From Paracoccaceae bacterium (GTDB lineage Bacteria > Pseudomonadota > Alphaproteobacteria > Rhodobacterales > Rhodobacteraceae), in contig SKWP01000137.1 of the NCBI GenBank assembly GCA_007128865.1, forward strand, positions 1 to 8,720: DNA of 8,720 nt, given 5' to 3'. Positions 1 to 6,612 of the stretch are shown piece by piece (position 1 is the first letter of the stretch; every line of letters begins with the position of its first letter). The position numbers and the translations under genes were made by a program. The notes beneath the pieces were generated by a model. It was not told where the DNA came from. It saw nothing but the letters and a program-made list of their open reading frames with translations, and did not search any database.

Positions 1-1024
1 CTGGTCGGAAGAGGCCTTCCGCAGGGCGATGCAGGAAGGTCTGGACCGGCACGGCCGCCATCTCTATCCCGCGTTTCCCTATGACCGGTTCACCAAGGTA
101 CGGGATGAGGACATCTCTGCGCTCTATGCCTATATCATGGCTTCGGTGGCGCCGTCCGACAACGTACCGCCCAGCCATAAGCTGCCGTTCCCCTTCAACG
201 TCCGGCAGCTTCTGGAAGGCTGGAAGTTCCTGTATCTCGACAACAGGCGGTTCGAGCCCGATCCGACGCGGGACGAGGAATGGAACCTCGGCGCCTATCT
301 TGTCGAAGGGCTGGCGCATTGCGGCACCTGCCATTCCCCGCGCGACATGTTCGGCGGTGAACGGACCGGAGCAGCAGCCTATGGCGGCGGCTTCAGCGGC
401 GACTGGTATGCGCCGCCGATCAACACGGAGGTGCTTGCGCCCATCCCGTGGACGCTGTTTTCGCTGGTCGACTACATGCTTGACGGCTGGGAAGAGGATC
501 ACGGCGTCGCCGCCGGCCCGATGCAGGTCGTGGTCAACGGACTTTTCGATCTGTCCGAGGATTATGCCTTTGCGATTTCGGCCTATGTGATGGAGCTGAT
601 GGGCGGCGAGCTGCCGGACGAGGAATTCGAGGCCATCCGGCAGGCAGCGGTCGAATTTGCCGACCGTGTCGAATGGGGCTCGCCCGACGCGCCGGCATTG
701 CCCACCGATCCGGTCCTGCGCCGCGGTGCCGAGGTTTTCGAAGCCCAGTGTGTGCGCTGCCACGAAGCCGCGCGGGCAACCGTGCCGCTGGGGCTGAGCA
801 CCGCGCTCAACATGCCGACGGCCTCGAACACGCTGCTGGTGGTCACCCAGGGCATTCGCGCGCCCTACGGCGCTTCGGGCAAGTCAATGGACGCCCGCGA
901 CGCGGAGATCCCCGTCGACAGCGACATGGTCGCGCTTCTGGCATTCCTGCGGGATCGCTTTACCGAGCGTGAACCGTGGGACGACCTTGAGGGTCTGGTC
1001 CGCCGCATCCGCCGCGGCGGCTGA
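1..1024 (+). CDS. Multiheme cytochrome c subunit, C-terminal part (probable electron acceptor of a molybdenum hydroxylase)
   Basis: This is the 3' part of a gene that enters from the left; the reading frame is open from base 2 (W-S-E-E-A-F-R-R), so the Met at 29 is internal. Counting from that Met, two covalent haem motifs are visible: CGTCH at residues 98-102 (bases 320-334) and CVRCH at 241-245 (bases 749-763). The opening residues, including HLYPAFPY, normally follow a first haem domain, so the whole protein is probably a three-haem cytochrome with that first motif outside the window. HGVAAGPM (159-165) probably gives the axial Met for the middle haem; M287 or M262 may serve the last. The GGG...W.AP.N region (119-132) and the FTEREPWDDLE tail resemble cytochromes that accompany xanthine-dehydrogenase-family molybdoenzymes (nicotinate dehydrogenase or isoquinoline oxidoreductase type), rather than only alcohol dehydrogenases. 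It would act in or on the periplasmic side of the membrane. The partner enzyme is inferred; it is not in the window. Confidence 0.88.
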   Translation, partial: WSEEAFRRAMQEGLDRHGRHLYPAFPYDRFTKVRDEDISALYAYIMASVAPSDNVPPSHKLPFPFNVRQLLEGWKFLYLDNRRFEPDPTRDEEWNLGAYLVEGLAHCGTCHSPRDMFGGERTGAAAYGGGFSGDWYAPPINTEVLAPIPWTLFSLVDYMLDGWEEDHGVAAGPMQVVVNGLFDLSEDYAFAISAYVMELMGGELPDEEFEAIRQAAVEFADRVEWGSPDAPALPTDPVLRRGAEVFEAQCVRCHEAARATVPLGLSTALNMPTASNTLLVVTQGIRAPYGASGKSMDARDAEIPVDSDMVALLAFLRDRFTEREPWDDLEGLVRRIRRGG

Positions 1025-1059
1025 TCCCGGCTCCGGCCACCTCCCCACAGATCGACAGG

Positions 1060-1088
1060 AACGCCCCGCCCAGCGCGGGGCGTTTCAC
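1060..1088 (+). terminator. Rho-independent terminator after the cytochrome c gene
   Basis: A perfect 10-bp stem (AACGCCCCGC at 1060-1069 and GCGGGGCGTT at 1075-1084) closes a 5-nt loop, 36 nt after the cytochrome stop codon. The downstream arm ends in three T residues (1083-1085), so the U tract is short. It separates the cytochrome transcript from the TRAP operon. Confidence 0.65.
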
Positions 1089-1099
1089 TTCACGCCGAC

Positions 1100-1126
1100 A
1101 TGGGCGCTTTGCCGCGGCGCGCCCAT
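1100..1126. repeat. Perfect 8-bp inverted repeat upstream of the TRAP operon (possible operator)
   Basis: ATGGGCGC (1100-1107) is exactly repeated in inverted form as GCGCCCAT (1119-1126) around an 11-nt spacer that itself contains the palindrome GCCGCGGC (1111-1118). The arm-to-arm distance is 19 bp, close to two helical turns, as in many dimeric regulator sites. No T tract follows, so it does not look like a second terminator. It ends 5 nt before a possible -35 element at 1132. An operator role is inferred. Confidence 0.4.
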
Positions 1127-1131
1127 ACCCC

Positions 1132-1160
1132 TTGTCGAGCCATGAACGAGATGGTCTAAC
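1132..1160 (+). promoter_or_regulatory. Possible sigma70-type promoter for the TRAP operon
   Basis: TTGTCG (1132-1137) and TCTAAC (1155-1160) each match four of six consensus positions and are separated by exactly 17 nt. The -10 element lies about 31 bp before the chosen start codon at 1192. The location between a terminator and the first gene of an operon is right, but in GC-rich DNA such matches are weak evidence. Confidence 0.35.
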
Positions 1161-1191
1161 CATGCTCATAACCAAGGGAGGCCAAAACACC

Positions 1192-2151
1192 ATGAAACAC
1201 TCCACCATACTTGCCGCGGTCATTGCACTGGCCGCAACACCGGCCCTGGCCCAGACCGAACTGTCGATCGCCACCGGCGGAACCGGCGGCGTCTATTATC
1301 CGATGGGCGGTGGCCTGGCCGAAATCATCAACAACAAGGTCGACGGCTATTCGGCCACCGTCGAGGTGACCGGCGCATCGGTCGCAAACATGGGCCTGAT
1401 CGCCACCGGCGATGCCGATCTGGCGCTGGCGCTGGCCGATACGGTGCTTCAGGCCTACACCGGCACCGGCCGTTTCGAGGGTCAGCAGCTGCCGATGGTC
1501 CGCGGGCTGGCATCGATGTATGCCAACATGGTCCAGATCGTGACCCTTGCCGACAGCGGCGTGAATTCCCTGTCGGATCTGCGCGGCCGCCGGGTTTCCG
1601 TCGGCGCGCCGGGGTCGGGCACCGAAGTGAACGCCGCAGCGATTCTCGAAGCCAACGGCATCACCTATGACGACATCTCCGAACAGCGCCTGAACTTCAA
1701 CGAAACCGCCGACGCGCTGGCCAACGGCGATATCGATGTCGGATTCTGGAGCGTCGGCGCCCCGACCTCGTCGATCCTCAACCTCGCAACCACGCGGTCC
1801 ATCCGCATGATCGCGCTGACCGATGAAGAGATCGCAGCCGCTCAATCCGTCGATGCAACCTTTGCACGCACCAACCTTGCCGGTGGCATCTACGAAGGTG
1901 TGCCCGAAGACGTGCCGTCGCTCGGCATCCCCAATGTGCTGGTCGTTTCGTCAGAGATGGACGACGATCTGGCCTATGCCATCGTCAAGGCAATGTTCGA
2001 CAACATCGCCGACCTGCAGGCGGTTCACCCGGCCGCGAACGAAACCACGGTCGAATTCACGCTGGGTGCCACGCCGGTGCCGCTGCATCCCGGCGCGATC
2101 CGCTATTTCGAGGAAATCGGCGTAACCGTTCCGGATCATCTGCGTCCGTGA
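1192..2151 (+). CDS. TAXI-family TRAP transporter solute-binding protein
   Basis: This is the periplasmic substrate receptor of a TRAP transporter that works with the fused permease two genes downstream. The ATG at 1192 is preceded by AAGGGAGG (1174-1181) with a 10-nt gap, and it opens a clean signal peptide (MKHSTILAAV..., cleavage expected after ATPALA, residue 20). The frame is open upstream to a TTG at 1132, but that start would bury the signal peptide behind 20 extra residues. The mature protein carries the TAXI hallmark GGTGGVYYPMGGGLAEIIN (residues 29-47), a hinge motif VGAPGSGTE (137-145) and the C-terminal PLHPGAIRYFEEIG (297-310). At 319 residues it has normal family length. Its stop codon overlaps the start of the DUF1850 gene (GTGA). 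TAXI receptors are known or suspected to bind small organic acids or amino acids such as glutamate, but the ligand cannot be assigned here. Confidence 0.93.
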   Translation: MKHSTILAAVIALAATPALAQTELSIATGGTGGVYYPMGGGLAEIINNKVDGYSATVEVTGASVANMGLIATGDADLALALADTVLQAYTGTGRFEGQQLPMVRGLASMYANMVQIVTLADSGVNSLSDLRGRRVSVGAPGSGTEVNAAAILEANGITYDDISEQRLNFNETADALANGDIDVGFWSVGAPTSSILNLATTRSIRMIALTDEEIAAAQSVDATFARTNLAGGIYEGVPEDVPSLGIPNVLVVSSEMDDDLAYAIVKAMFDNIADLQAVHPAANETTVEFTLGATPVPLHPGAIRYFEEIGVTVPDHLRP

Positions 2152-2639
2152 ACCGGGCCAAGGCGGGGCGGCTTTGTGCCGCCCTTGTCCTCGGGATCGG
2201 AGCGGGCCTGCCTGCAGCCCCCGCCCCCGCCGGGCAACTGACCGTCAGCAGCGCCGAAACCGGCGCCGTGCTGGCGGTCGTTGCAGTTCCGGAAGGCAGC
2301 GGCTGGAGCGTTCTCTGGAACCACTCGGTCCGCGGATTTGCTGTCGAGGACCAGTATCGCAACATCGATGGCCGCATGGTTCTGGTACGGTCCCACCTGC
2401 CCGATTTTGCAGCCGGCCTGGACCATATCCCCGGCCGCGGCACCCAGGTTTCCGACGGGCAAGGGGGATACTGGATCGAGGATATAGACGAGGCCGTGCC
2501 CGGCAACGCCTATCTGCTGCGGCCCGGCGATGCATCGGTGAACCACCGCATCCGTACCGCTGAAACCGAAATCAACCTTACCGCCCTGGCCGCGAACCGT
2601 CGCGTCAGGATAGCCCTGTCGCCGGAGCCCGCCCGATGA
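2148..2639 (+). CDS. Small secreted DUF1850 protein of the TRAP operon
   Basis: The start is GTG at 2148, sharing four bases (GTGA) with the stop of the binding-protein gene; no good ribosome-binding site is visible, so translational coupling is likely. The 163-residue product has an N-terminal basic stretch (NRAKAGR) and a hydrophobic segment ending near PAPAG (residue 29), consistent with export. The core WNHSV (57-61), the basic/aromatic strand VEDQYR (66-71), the LPDFAAGLDH segment (84-93) and the late NHR match the DUF1850 pattern, a family commonly found beside TAXI-type TRAP genes. There is no catalytic motif or CXXC pair. Its stop overlaps the permease start (ATGA). The biochemical role is unknown; an accessory job in the periplasm, such as receptor docking or assembly, is only an inference from gene order. 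Confidence 0.8.
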   Translation: MNRAKAGRLCAALVLGIGAGLPAAPAPAGQLTVSSAETGAVLAVVAVPEGSGWSVLWNHSVRGFAVEDQYRNIDGRMVLVRSHLPDFAAGLDHIPGRGTQVSDGQGGYWIEDIDEAVPGNAYLLRPGDASVNHRIRTAETEINLTALAANRRVRIALSPEPAR

Positions 2640-4588
2640 CCGAAACCAGCACTGCCGGCCGCGAGCATCCCTTTGTCCTTCACCTGATCGCGGTCGTCGG
2701 CATCGCGCTGTCGCTGTTTCAGCTTTATGCCGCAGGGGTCCAGCCGCTGGGCCTGTTCTTTCAGCGGCCGATTCATCTGGGCTTCATCCTTGTTCTGTGT
2801 TTCCTGATCTATCCGGTGTTCGGCCGCAGCCGGCGGCGCGGCATTCTGGGCTGGATGATCGATGCGCCGCTGATCGCCGGCGGTATACTGGTCGGTTACT
2901 GGGTGCCGGCCAACATCGATGTGATCGCCGCATCGATATTCCCGCGGCCCATTGATGTGACCGTCGGCATCATCACCGTGATCCTGGTGCTGGAAGCCGC
3001 CCGCCGCGCGGTCGGAATGGGCCTGACGGTCATCGCGGCGGTCTTCATCCTGTACGCCTTTGCCGGCCGGCGCGGCGAACTGCCGTGGCTGGCCGACTGG
3101 ATGCCGGGCATCCTTGGCCATCGCGGCTATTCGCTGGACCGGGTATCGAGCCAGCTCACGCTGGGCGCCGAAGGCATCTTCGGCCTGCCGCTGGGCGTTG
3201 CGGCAACCTTCATCTTCGTTTTCGTGCTGTTCGGCGCGGTGCTCGAAGTGACCGGCGCAGGCAAGTTCTTCATCGATCTCGCCTATGCCACCACCGGCCG
3301 CCAGCGCGGCGGGCCGGCCAAGGCCGCCATCGTCGCCTCGGCCGGCATGGGCTCGATCTCGGGCTCGGCGATTGCCAATGTGGTCACCACAGGGGCATTC
3401 ACCATCCCGCTGATGAAACGGCTCGGCTACCGCCCTGCCCAGGCAGGCGGGATCGAGGCCGCGGCATCGACCGGCGGACAGATCATGCCGCCGCTGATGG
3501 GCGCCGGCGCCTTCCTGATGAGCGAATTCACCCGCACCCCGTATATCGAGATCGTCATGGTCTCGATCTTCCCGGCGCTGCTGTACTTCGGCGCCGTGTA
3601 TCTGCTGGTGCATATCGCCGCGGTAAAGGCGGGAATGCAGGGGATGGCAGCCGCCGACCTGCCGCGGGTGCGGACCGTGCTGGCAGAGGGATGGCATTTC
3701 CTGCTGCCGCTCGGGCTGCTTGTCTACCTGCTGATCGCCGGCTATTCGCCGATGCGGGTCGGATTCTATGCGGTTATGGCGATCTTTGCCTCGGCCGCGG
3801 CGCGTGCCCTGTGGAACTGGGCCGCCAACGGCCCGACACTCGCGGGCCTGTGGGCGCTGTGCCTGCGCGGCGTGGTCCTGACCCTGCAGGCGCTGGAACT
3901 GGGTGCGCGCAATGCGGTGGCGGTGTCGGTGGCCTGTGCGGTGGCGGGCATCATCGTGGGCGTGGTCGGGCTGACCGGGCTGGGGCTGAAATTCTCGGCC
4001 ATGATGCTCGCCTTTTCGGGCGGCAACCTGCTTCTGGCGCTGCTGCTTGTGATCATCGCAAGCCTGATCCTCGGCATGGGCCTGCCGGTGACGGCCGCCT
4101 ATATCGTGCTGATCATCCTTGTCGGGCCAGCGCTGAGCAACGAATTCGGCGTGCCGCTGCTGATCGCGCATCTGGTGGTGTTCTGGTATTCGCAGGACAG
4201 CAATGTCACACCACCGGTCGCGCTTGCGGGCTTTGCCGGTGCCGCGATCGCCGGGTCAAAACCGATGGAAACCAGCCTGCAGGCGTGGAAATACGCCAAG
4301 GGCCTGTATCTGATCCCGCTGTTCATGGTCTATAACGAGGCGATCATCCTTGGTGGCCCGCTGCCGCTGGTCATCTGGACGGGCTTCATCGCGATCATCG
4401 CGCTGGTTGCCTTTGCCGCGGTGCTAGAGGGCTTCCTGTGGGCACCGCTGCCGGTCTGGAAGCGGCTGGCGCTGTTGCCCGCCATCGCCGCAGTCTTCTG
4501 GCCGACAATCGAAGCCGAAGCCCTGGGCGCCGCCGTTATCCTCGTGCTGCTCGGGCTCAACCGCAGGGCGGTTACTGCGCGGGGGTGA
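2636..4588 (+). CDS. TRAP transporter permease, 4TM/12TM (small plus large subunit) fusion
   Basis: This 650-residue inner-membrane protein fuses the four-helix small subunit (roughly residues 10-140) to the large DctM-type subunit (about 165-640). It drives ion-coupled uptake of whatever the TAXI receptor delivers. Hallmarks of the large subunit are visible: AGMGSISGSAIANVVTTGAF (236-255), EAAASTGGQIMPPLMGAGAF (274-293), LILGMGLPVTAAY (477-489) and QDSNVTPPVALAGFAGAAIAG (520-540). These polar, glycine-rich loops match the re-entrant hairpins that form the substrate and cation sites in the family. The ATG lies inside the DUF1850 stop region (ATGA), with GGAG at 2624-2627 as a ribosome-binding site eight bases upstream. 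It is the last gene of the operon, and a hairpin terminator follows within 12 nt. The length is normal and no damage is seen. Confidence 0.95.
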   Translation: MTETSTAGREHPFVLHLIAVVGIALSLFQLYAAGVQPLGLFFQRPIHLGFILVLCFLIYPVFGRSRRRGILGWMIDAPLIAGGILVGYWVPANIDVIAASIFPRPIDVTVGIITVILVLEAARRAVGMGLTVIAAVFILYAFAGRRGELPWLADWMPGILGHRGYSLDRVSSQLTLGAEGIFGLPLGVAATFIFVFVLFGAVLEVTGAGKFFIDLAYATTGRQRGGPAKAAIVASAGMGSISGSAIANVVTTGAFTIPLMKRLGYRPAQAGGIEAAASTGGQIMPPLMGAGAFLMSEFTRTPYIEIVMVSIFPALLYFGAVYLLVHIAAVKAGMQGMAAADLPRVRTVLAEGWHFLLPLGLLVYLLIAGYSPMRVGFYAVMAIFASAAARALWNWAANGPTLAGLWALCLRGVVLTLQALELGARNAVAVSVACAVAGIIVGVVGLTGLGLKFSAMMLAFSGGNLLLALLLVIIASLILGMGLPVTAAYIVLIILVGPALSNEFGVPLLIAHLVVFWYSQDSNVTPPVALAGFAGAAIAGSKPMETSLQAWKYAKGLYLIPLFMVYNEAIILGGPLPLVIWTGFIAIIALVAFAAVLEGFLWAPLPVWKRLALLPAIAAVFWPTIEAEALGAAVILVLLGLNRRAVTARG

Positions 4589-4599
4589 TGCCGGCTCCA

Positions 4600-4623
4600 A
4601 AGCCCGTCCGTCGGGCGGGTTTC
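4600..4623 (+). terminator. Probable intrinsic terminator of the TRAP operon
   Basis: A ten-pair stem (4600-4609 with 4613-4622; two G-T pairs) closes a tight 3-nt loop and ends in TTT. It begins 11 nt after the permease stop and lies before the modE-like gene, so it would insulate the two transcription units. The short T run makes it moderate rather than strong. Confidence 0.5.
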
Positions 4624-4655
4624 GGCCGGCGCGCACGGTCGCGCACGCAGGCTTG

Positions 4656-5060
4656 ATGGACACAGTGGAATCCGTCAATCCTGTCGGCATGGAACCCTAT
4701 CCACGCGATCCGCGCCTGCGCATCCGCATCGTCTTTGGCGATGCCGAGATGATGGGGCCGGGCAAGGCCGAGCTGCTGGAACGGATCGACCGTTGCGGCT
4801 CCATCGCCGCAGCCGGCCGCGAGATGGGCATGAGCTACAAGCGCGCGTGGGAGATCGTCGGCAGGCTGAACGGCATGTTCCGGCAACCGGTGATCGAAAG
4901 CACCCGCGGCGGTCCGGGCGGCGGGGGCGCGGTGCTGACCCAGACCGGACGCGAGATCCTTGCCCTTTATCGTGCATTCGAGGACAGGGCTGCCATCGCC
5001 GGTGCCGACCAGCTGGCCGCGCTGCAATCCCGGCTGAGCGATATTTCCCCGAAAAAATAA
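4656..5060 (+). CDS. ModE-type winged-helix regulator, DNA-binding domain only
   Basis: The 134-residue product contains the N-terminal ModE/LysR-like winged helix. LRIRIVFGDAEMMGPGKAEL (21-40) leads in; the helix-turn-helix spans about 48-70 (GSIAAAGREMGMSYKRAW and on), and a glycine-rich wing follows (PVIESTRGGPGGGGAVLT, 78-95). E. coli ModE continues for over 100 residues with two Mop-type molybdate-binding domains; here the protein ends soon after the coiled helix ALYRAF..., so those domains are absent. The start is uncertain: ATG 4656 is chosen, TTG 4653 is directly in front of it, and ATG 4689 would still leave the whole domain; none has a convincing ribosome-binding site. Position just upstream of modABC suggests it controls molybdate uptake, probably as a repressor when molybdate is plentiful, but how it would sense the metal is not clear from the sequence. 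Confidence 0.85.
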   Translation: MDTVESVNPVGMEPYPRDPRLRIRIVFGDAEMMGPGKAELLERIDRCGSIAAAGREMGMSYKRAWEIVGRLNGMFRQPVIESTRGGPGGGGAVLTQTGREILALYRAFEDRAAIAGADQLAALQSRLSDISPKK

Positions 5061-5063
5061 GGC

Positions 5064-5093
5064 TTGTCCGGAATGCGGCTTTCCTGCGATATG
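5064..5093 (+). promoter_or_regulatory. Possible modA promoter
   Basis: TTGTCC (5064-5069) and GATATG (5088-5093) are separated by 18 nt and lie in the 62-nt gap between the regulator and modA. The -35 match is fair and the -10 match is poor (three of six). The weak -10 overlaps the left arm of the palindrome described separately. modABC could instead be read through from the regulator gene. Confidence 0.25.
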
Positions 5094-5109
5094 TTTCCTG
5101 AAACACATC
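5088..5109. promoter_or_regulatory. Near-perfect 22-bp palindrome before modA, candidate ModE operator
   Basis: The core is TGTTTC (5092-5097), CT, GAAACA (5100-5105), a perfect 6-bp inverted repeat. It extends outward to GAT (5088-5090) and ATC (5107-5109), with only one non-pairing position on each side (A5091 and C5106), so ten of eleven pairs are symmetrical. It ends just before the modA ribosome-binding site and overlaps the possible -10 element, a classic repressor position. It does not match the E. coli ModE box closely (the TATATAACG-like arm is missing), so assignment to the adjacent ModE-like protein rests on location. Confidence 0.45.
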
Positions 5110-5122
5110 ACTGGAAGCCCGC

Positions 5123-5902
5123 ATGTCCCTGTCACTTGCCCGCCGCATGCTTCTGGCCAGCCTGCCGGCGCTCGCGCTGGTTGCCACGCCCGCCCGCGCC
5201 ACCGCCGAAGGGGTCGTGGTCTTTGCCGCGGCAAGCCTGACCAACGCGCTGAACGCCGTGGCCGAGGCCTGGCAGGCCGAAACCGGGCATGTCGCGACCC
5301 TGTCCTATGCCGGCTCATCGACATTGGCCTGGCAGATTCAGGAGGGCGCGCCGGCCGACATCTTCATCTCGGCCAGCGTCGACTGGATGGACGCGGTCGA
5401 GGCCACAGGCGGCCTGCGCGACGGTACCCGCCGCGATCTGCTGGGCAACACGCTTGTACTGATCGCCCATGGCCGGGATGCGGCACCGGTGCGCATCGAT
5501 GCAAGCCTCGATCTGGTGGGCATGCTGGATGGCGGGCGGCTTTCGATGGCGCTGGTCGAGGCGGTGCCAGCCGGTGTCTATGGCAGGGCGGCGCTGGGCG
5601 CGCTGGGGCTATGGGACGATGTGGCGCCGCATGTGGTGCAGTCCTACAGCGTGCGCTCGGCTCTGGCCTTCGTGGCGATGGGCGAGGCGCCGCTGGGCAT
5701 CGTCTATGCCACCGATGCAGCAGTCGAGGACAATGTCACCGTCATCGGAACCTTCCCGGCGGGCAGTCACCCGCCGATCATCCTGCCCGGGGCAATCACC
5801 GCACAATCCACCAGCCCGGTCGCCGGCGCCTTCCTCGACTATCTCGGCTCTGCCCCGGCCCGTGCCATCTGGGCCGCGCACGGCTTTGCGCTGCGCGACT
5901 GA
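5123..5902 (+). CDS. modA: Molybdate ABC transporter periplasmic binding protein ModA
   Basis: ModA captures molybdate (and usually tungstate) in the periplasm and hands it to ModB. The ATG at 5123 follows GGAAG (5113-5117) by five bases. An N-terminal signal peptide runs to about residue 28 (cleavage near ARATA); the leading ARRMLL could be a weak twin-arginine motif but looks more like a Sec signal. All five oxyanion-binding positions known from E. coli ModA have counterparts: S38 in FAAASL, S66 in AGSS, A150 in VPAGVY, V177 in YSVRSA and Y195 in GIVYATDA. The 259-residue length is standard. The stop TGA shares its A with the modB start (TGATG), so the genes are co-translated. Nothing unusual is seen. 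Confidence 0.95.
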   Translation: MSLSLARRMLLASLPALALVATPARATAEGVVVFAAASLTNALNAVAEAWQAETGHVATLSYAGSSTLAWQIQEGAPADIFISASVDWMDAVEATGGLRDGTRRDLLGNTLVLIAHGRDAAPVRIDASLDLVGMLDGGRLSMALVEAVPAGVYGRAALGALGLWDDVAPHVVQSYSVRSALAFVAMGEAPLGIVYATDAAVEDNVTVIGTFPAGSHPPIILPGAITAQSTSPVAGAFLDYLGSAPARAIWAAHGFALRD

Positions 5903-6612
5903 TGTGGGAAGGGCTGGCAGGCTGGCTCGGGCCGGCGGAATGGGAGGCGGTGCGGCTGTCGGCAAGGGTTGCGCTGTGGGCCACGCTGGTCAGCCTGCCC
6001 TTCGGCATCGTCGTCGCCTATGTCCTGGCCCGGTGGGAGTTTCCGGGCAAGCAACTGCTGAACGGACTGGTGCATCTTCCGCTGATCCTGCCGCCGGTGG
6101 TGACGGGCTATCTGCTGCTGCTGGCACTGGGGCGCCGGGGCCCTGTCGGGCAGTGGCTGGAGGCGTGGTTCGGCATCGTCGTCGCCTTTCGCTGGACCGG
6201 CGCCGCCGTCGCGGCCGGCGTCATGGCCTTTCCGCTGATGGTGCGGGCCATCCGGCTGGCGATCGAGGCCGTGGACCCGAAGCTTGAGGCCGCCGCCGGC
6301 ACGCTGGGTGCCTCGCGCCCCTGGGTGTTTCTGACCGTGACGCTGCCCCTGATCCTGCCCGGCATCATTGCCGGCGCAATCCTGGCCTTTGCCAAGGCCA
6401 TCGGCGAGTTCGGCGCCACGATCACCTTCGTTTCCAACATCCCCGGCCAGACCCAGACCATGCCGCTGGCGATCTATGCCTTCCTGCAGGTTCCCGGCGG
6501 CCAGGATGCCGCCGCACGGCTTGCCGTTGTGGCCATCGTCATCGCGCTCGGGGCGCTGCTGCTGTCGGAATTCGTCGCCCGCCGGGTGGCGCGGGTGGTG
6601 GGGGGGCGATGA
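5902..6612 (+). CDS. modB: Molybdate ABC transporter permease ModB
   Basis: ModB forms the homodimeric membrane channel through which molybdate enters. The frame is open well upstream inside modA, but the ATG at 5902 (overlapping the modA stop by one base) gives a 236-residue protein of normal length starting MWEGLAGWLGPAEWEAVRLS, as typical ModB proteins do. About five hydrophobic segments are visible (roughly 22-43, 56-77, 92-115, 150-172 and 206-223). The cytoplasmic EAA loop that docks on the ATPase is intact: EAAAGTLGASRPWVF (129-143) followed by the LP..LPG pattern. GEFGATITFVSNIPGQTQT (168-186) is highly characteristic of ModB. Its stop overlaps the start of modC (ATGA). Confidence 0.95.
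   Translation: MWEGLAGWLGPAEWEAVRLSARVALWATLVSLPFGIVVAYVLARWEFPGKQLLNGLVHLPLILPPVVTGYLLLLALGRRGPVGQWLEAWFGIVVAFRWTGAAVAAGVMAFPLMVRAIRLAIEAVDPKLEAAAGTLGASRPWVFLTVTLPLILPGIIAGAILAFAKAIGEFGATITFVSNIPGQTQTMPLAIYAFLQVPGGQDAAARLAVVAIVIALGALLLSEFVARRVARVVGGR

Noticed and set aside
1132..1191. TTG at 1132 as start of the TAXI receptor
   Set aside because: It would put 20 polar residues ahead of a well-formed signal peptide, while ATG 1192 has an AAGGGAGG site at proper spacing.
2510..4171. A 553-codon open frame on the minus strand, opposite the DUF1850 end and the permease
   Set aside because: It is rich in Gln, His, Arg and Asp with no hydrophobic core or known domain, as expected for the antisense of a hydrophobic GC-rich gene. 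The plus-strand permease has clear family motifs.
3085..4335. A 416-codon plus-strand frame inside the permease
   Set aside because: It is a second-frame shadow dominated by Arg, Gly and Ala; no recognisable domain and no ribosome-binding site.
5061..5122. Molybdenum-cofactor riboswitch before modA
   Set aside because: The gap is only 62 nt, too short for the known Moco RNA motif, and shows just one simple palindrome rather than its multi-stem fold.
5611..5901. Extension of modB upstream within modA
   Set aside because: The extension is a low-complexity Arg/Gly/His shadow of modA; the ATG at 5902 gives the standard ModB N-terminus and length.
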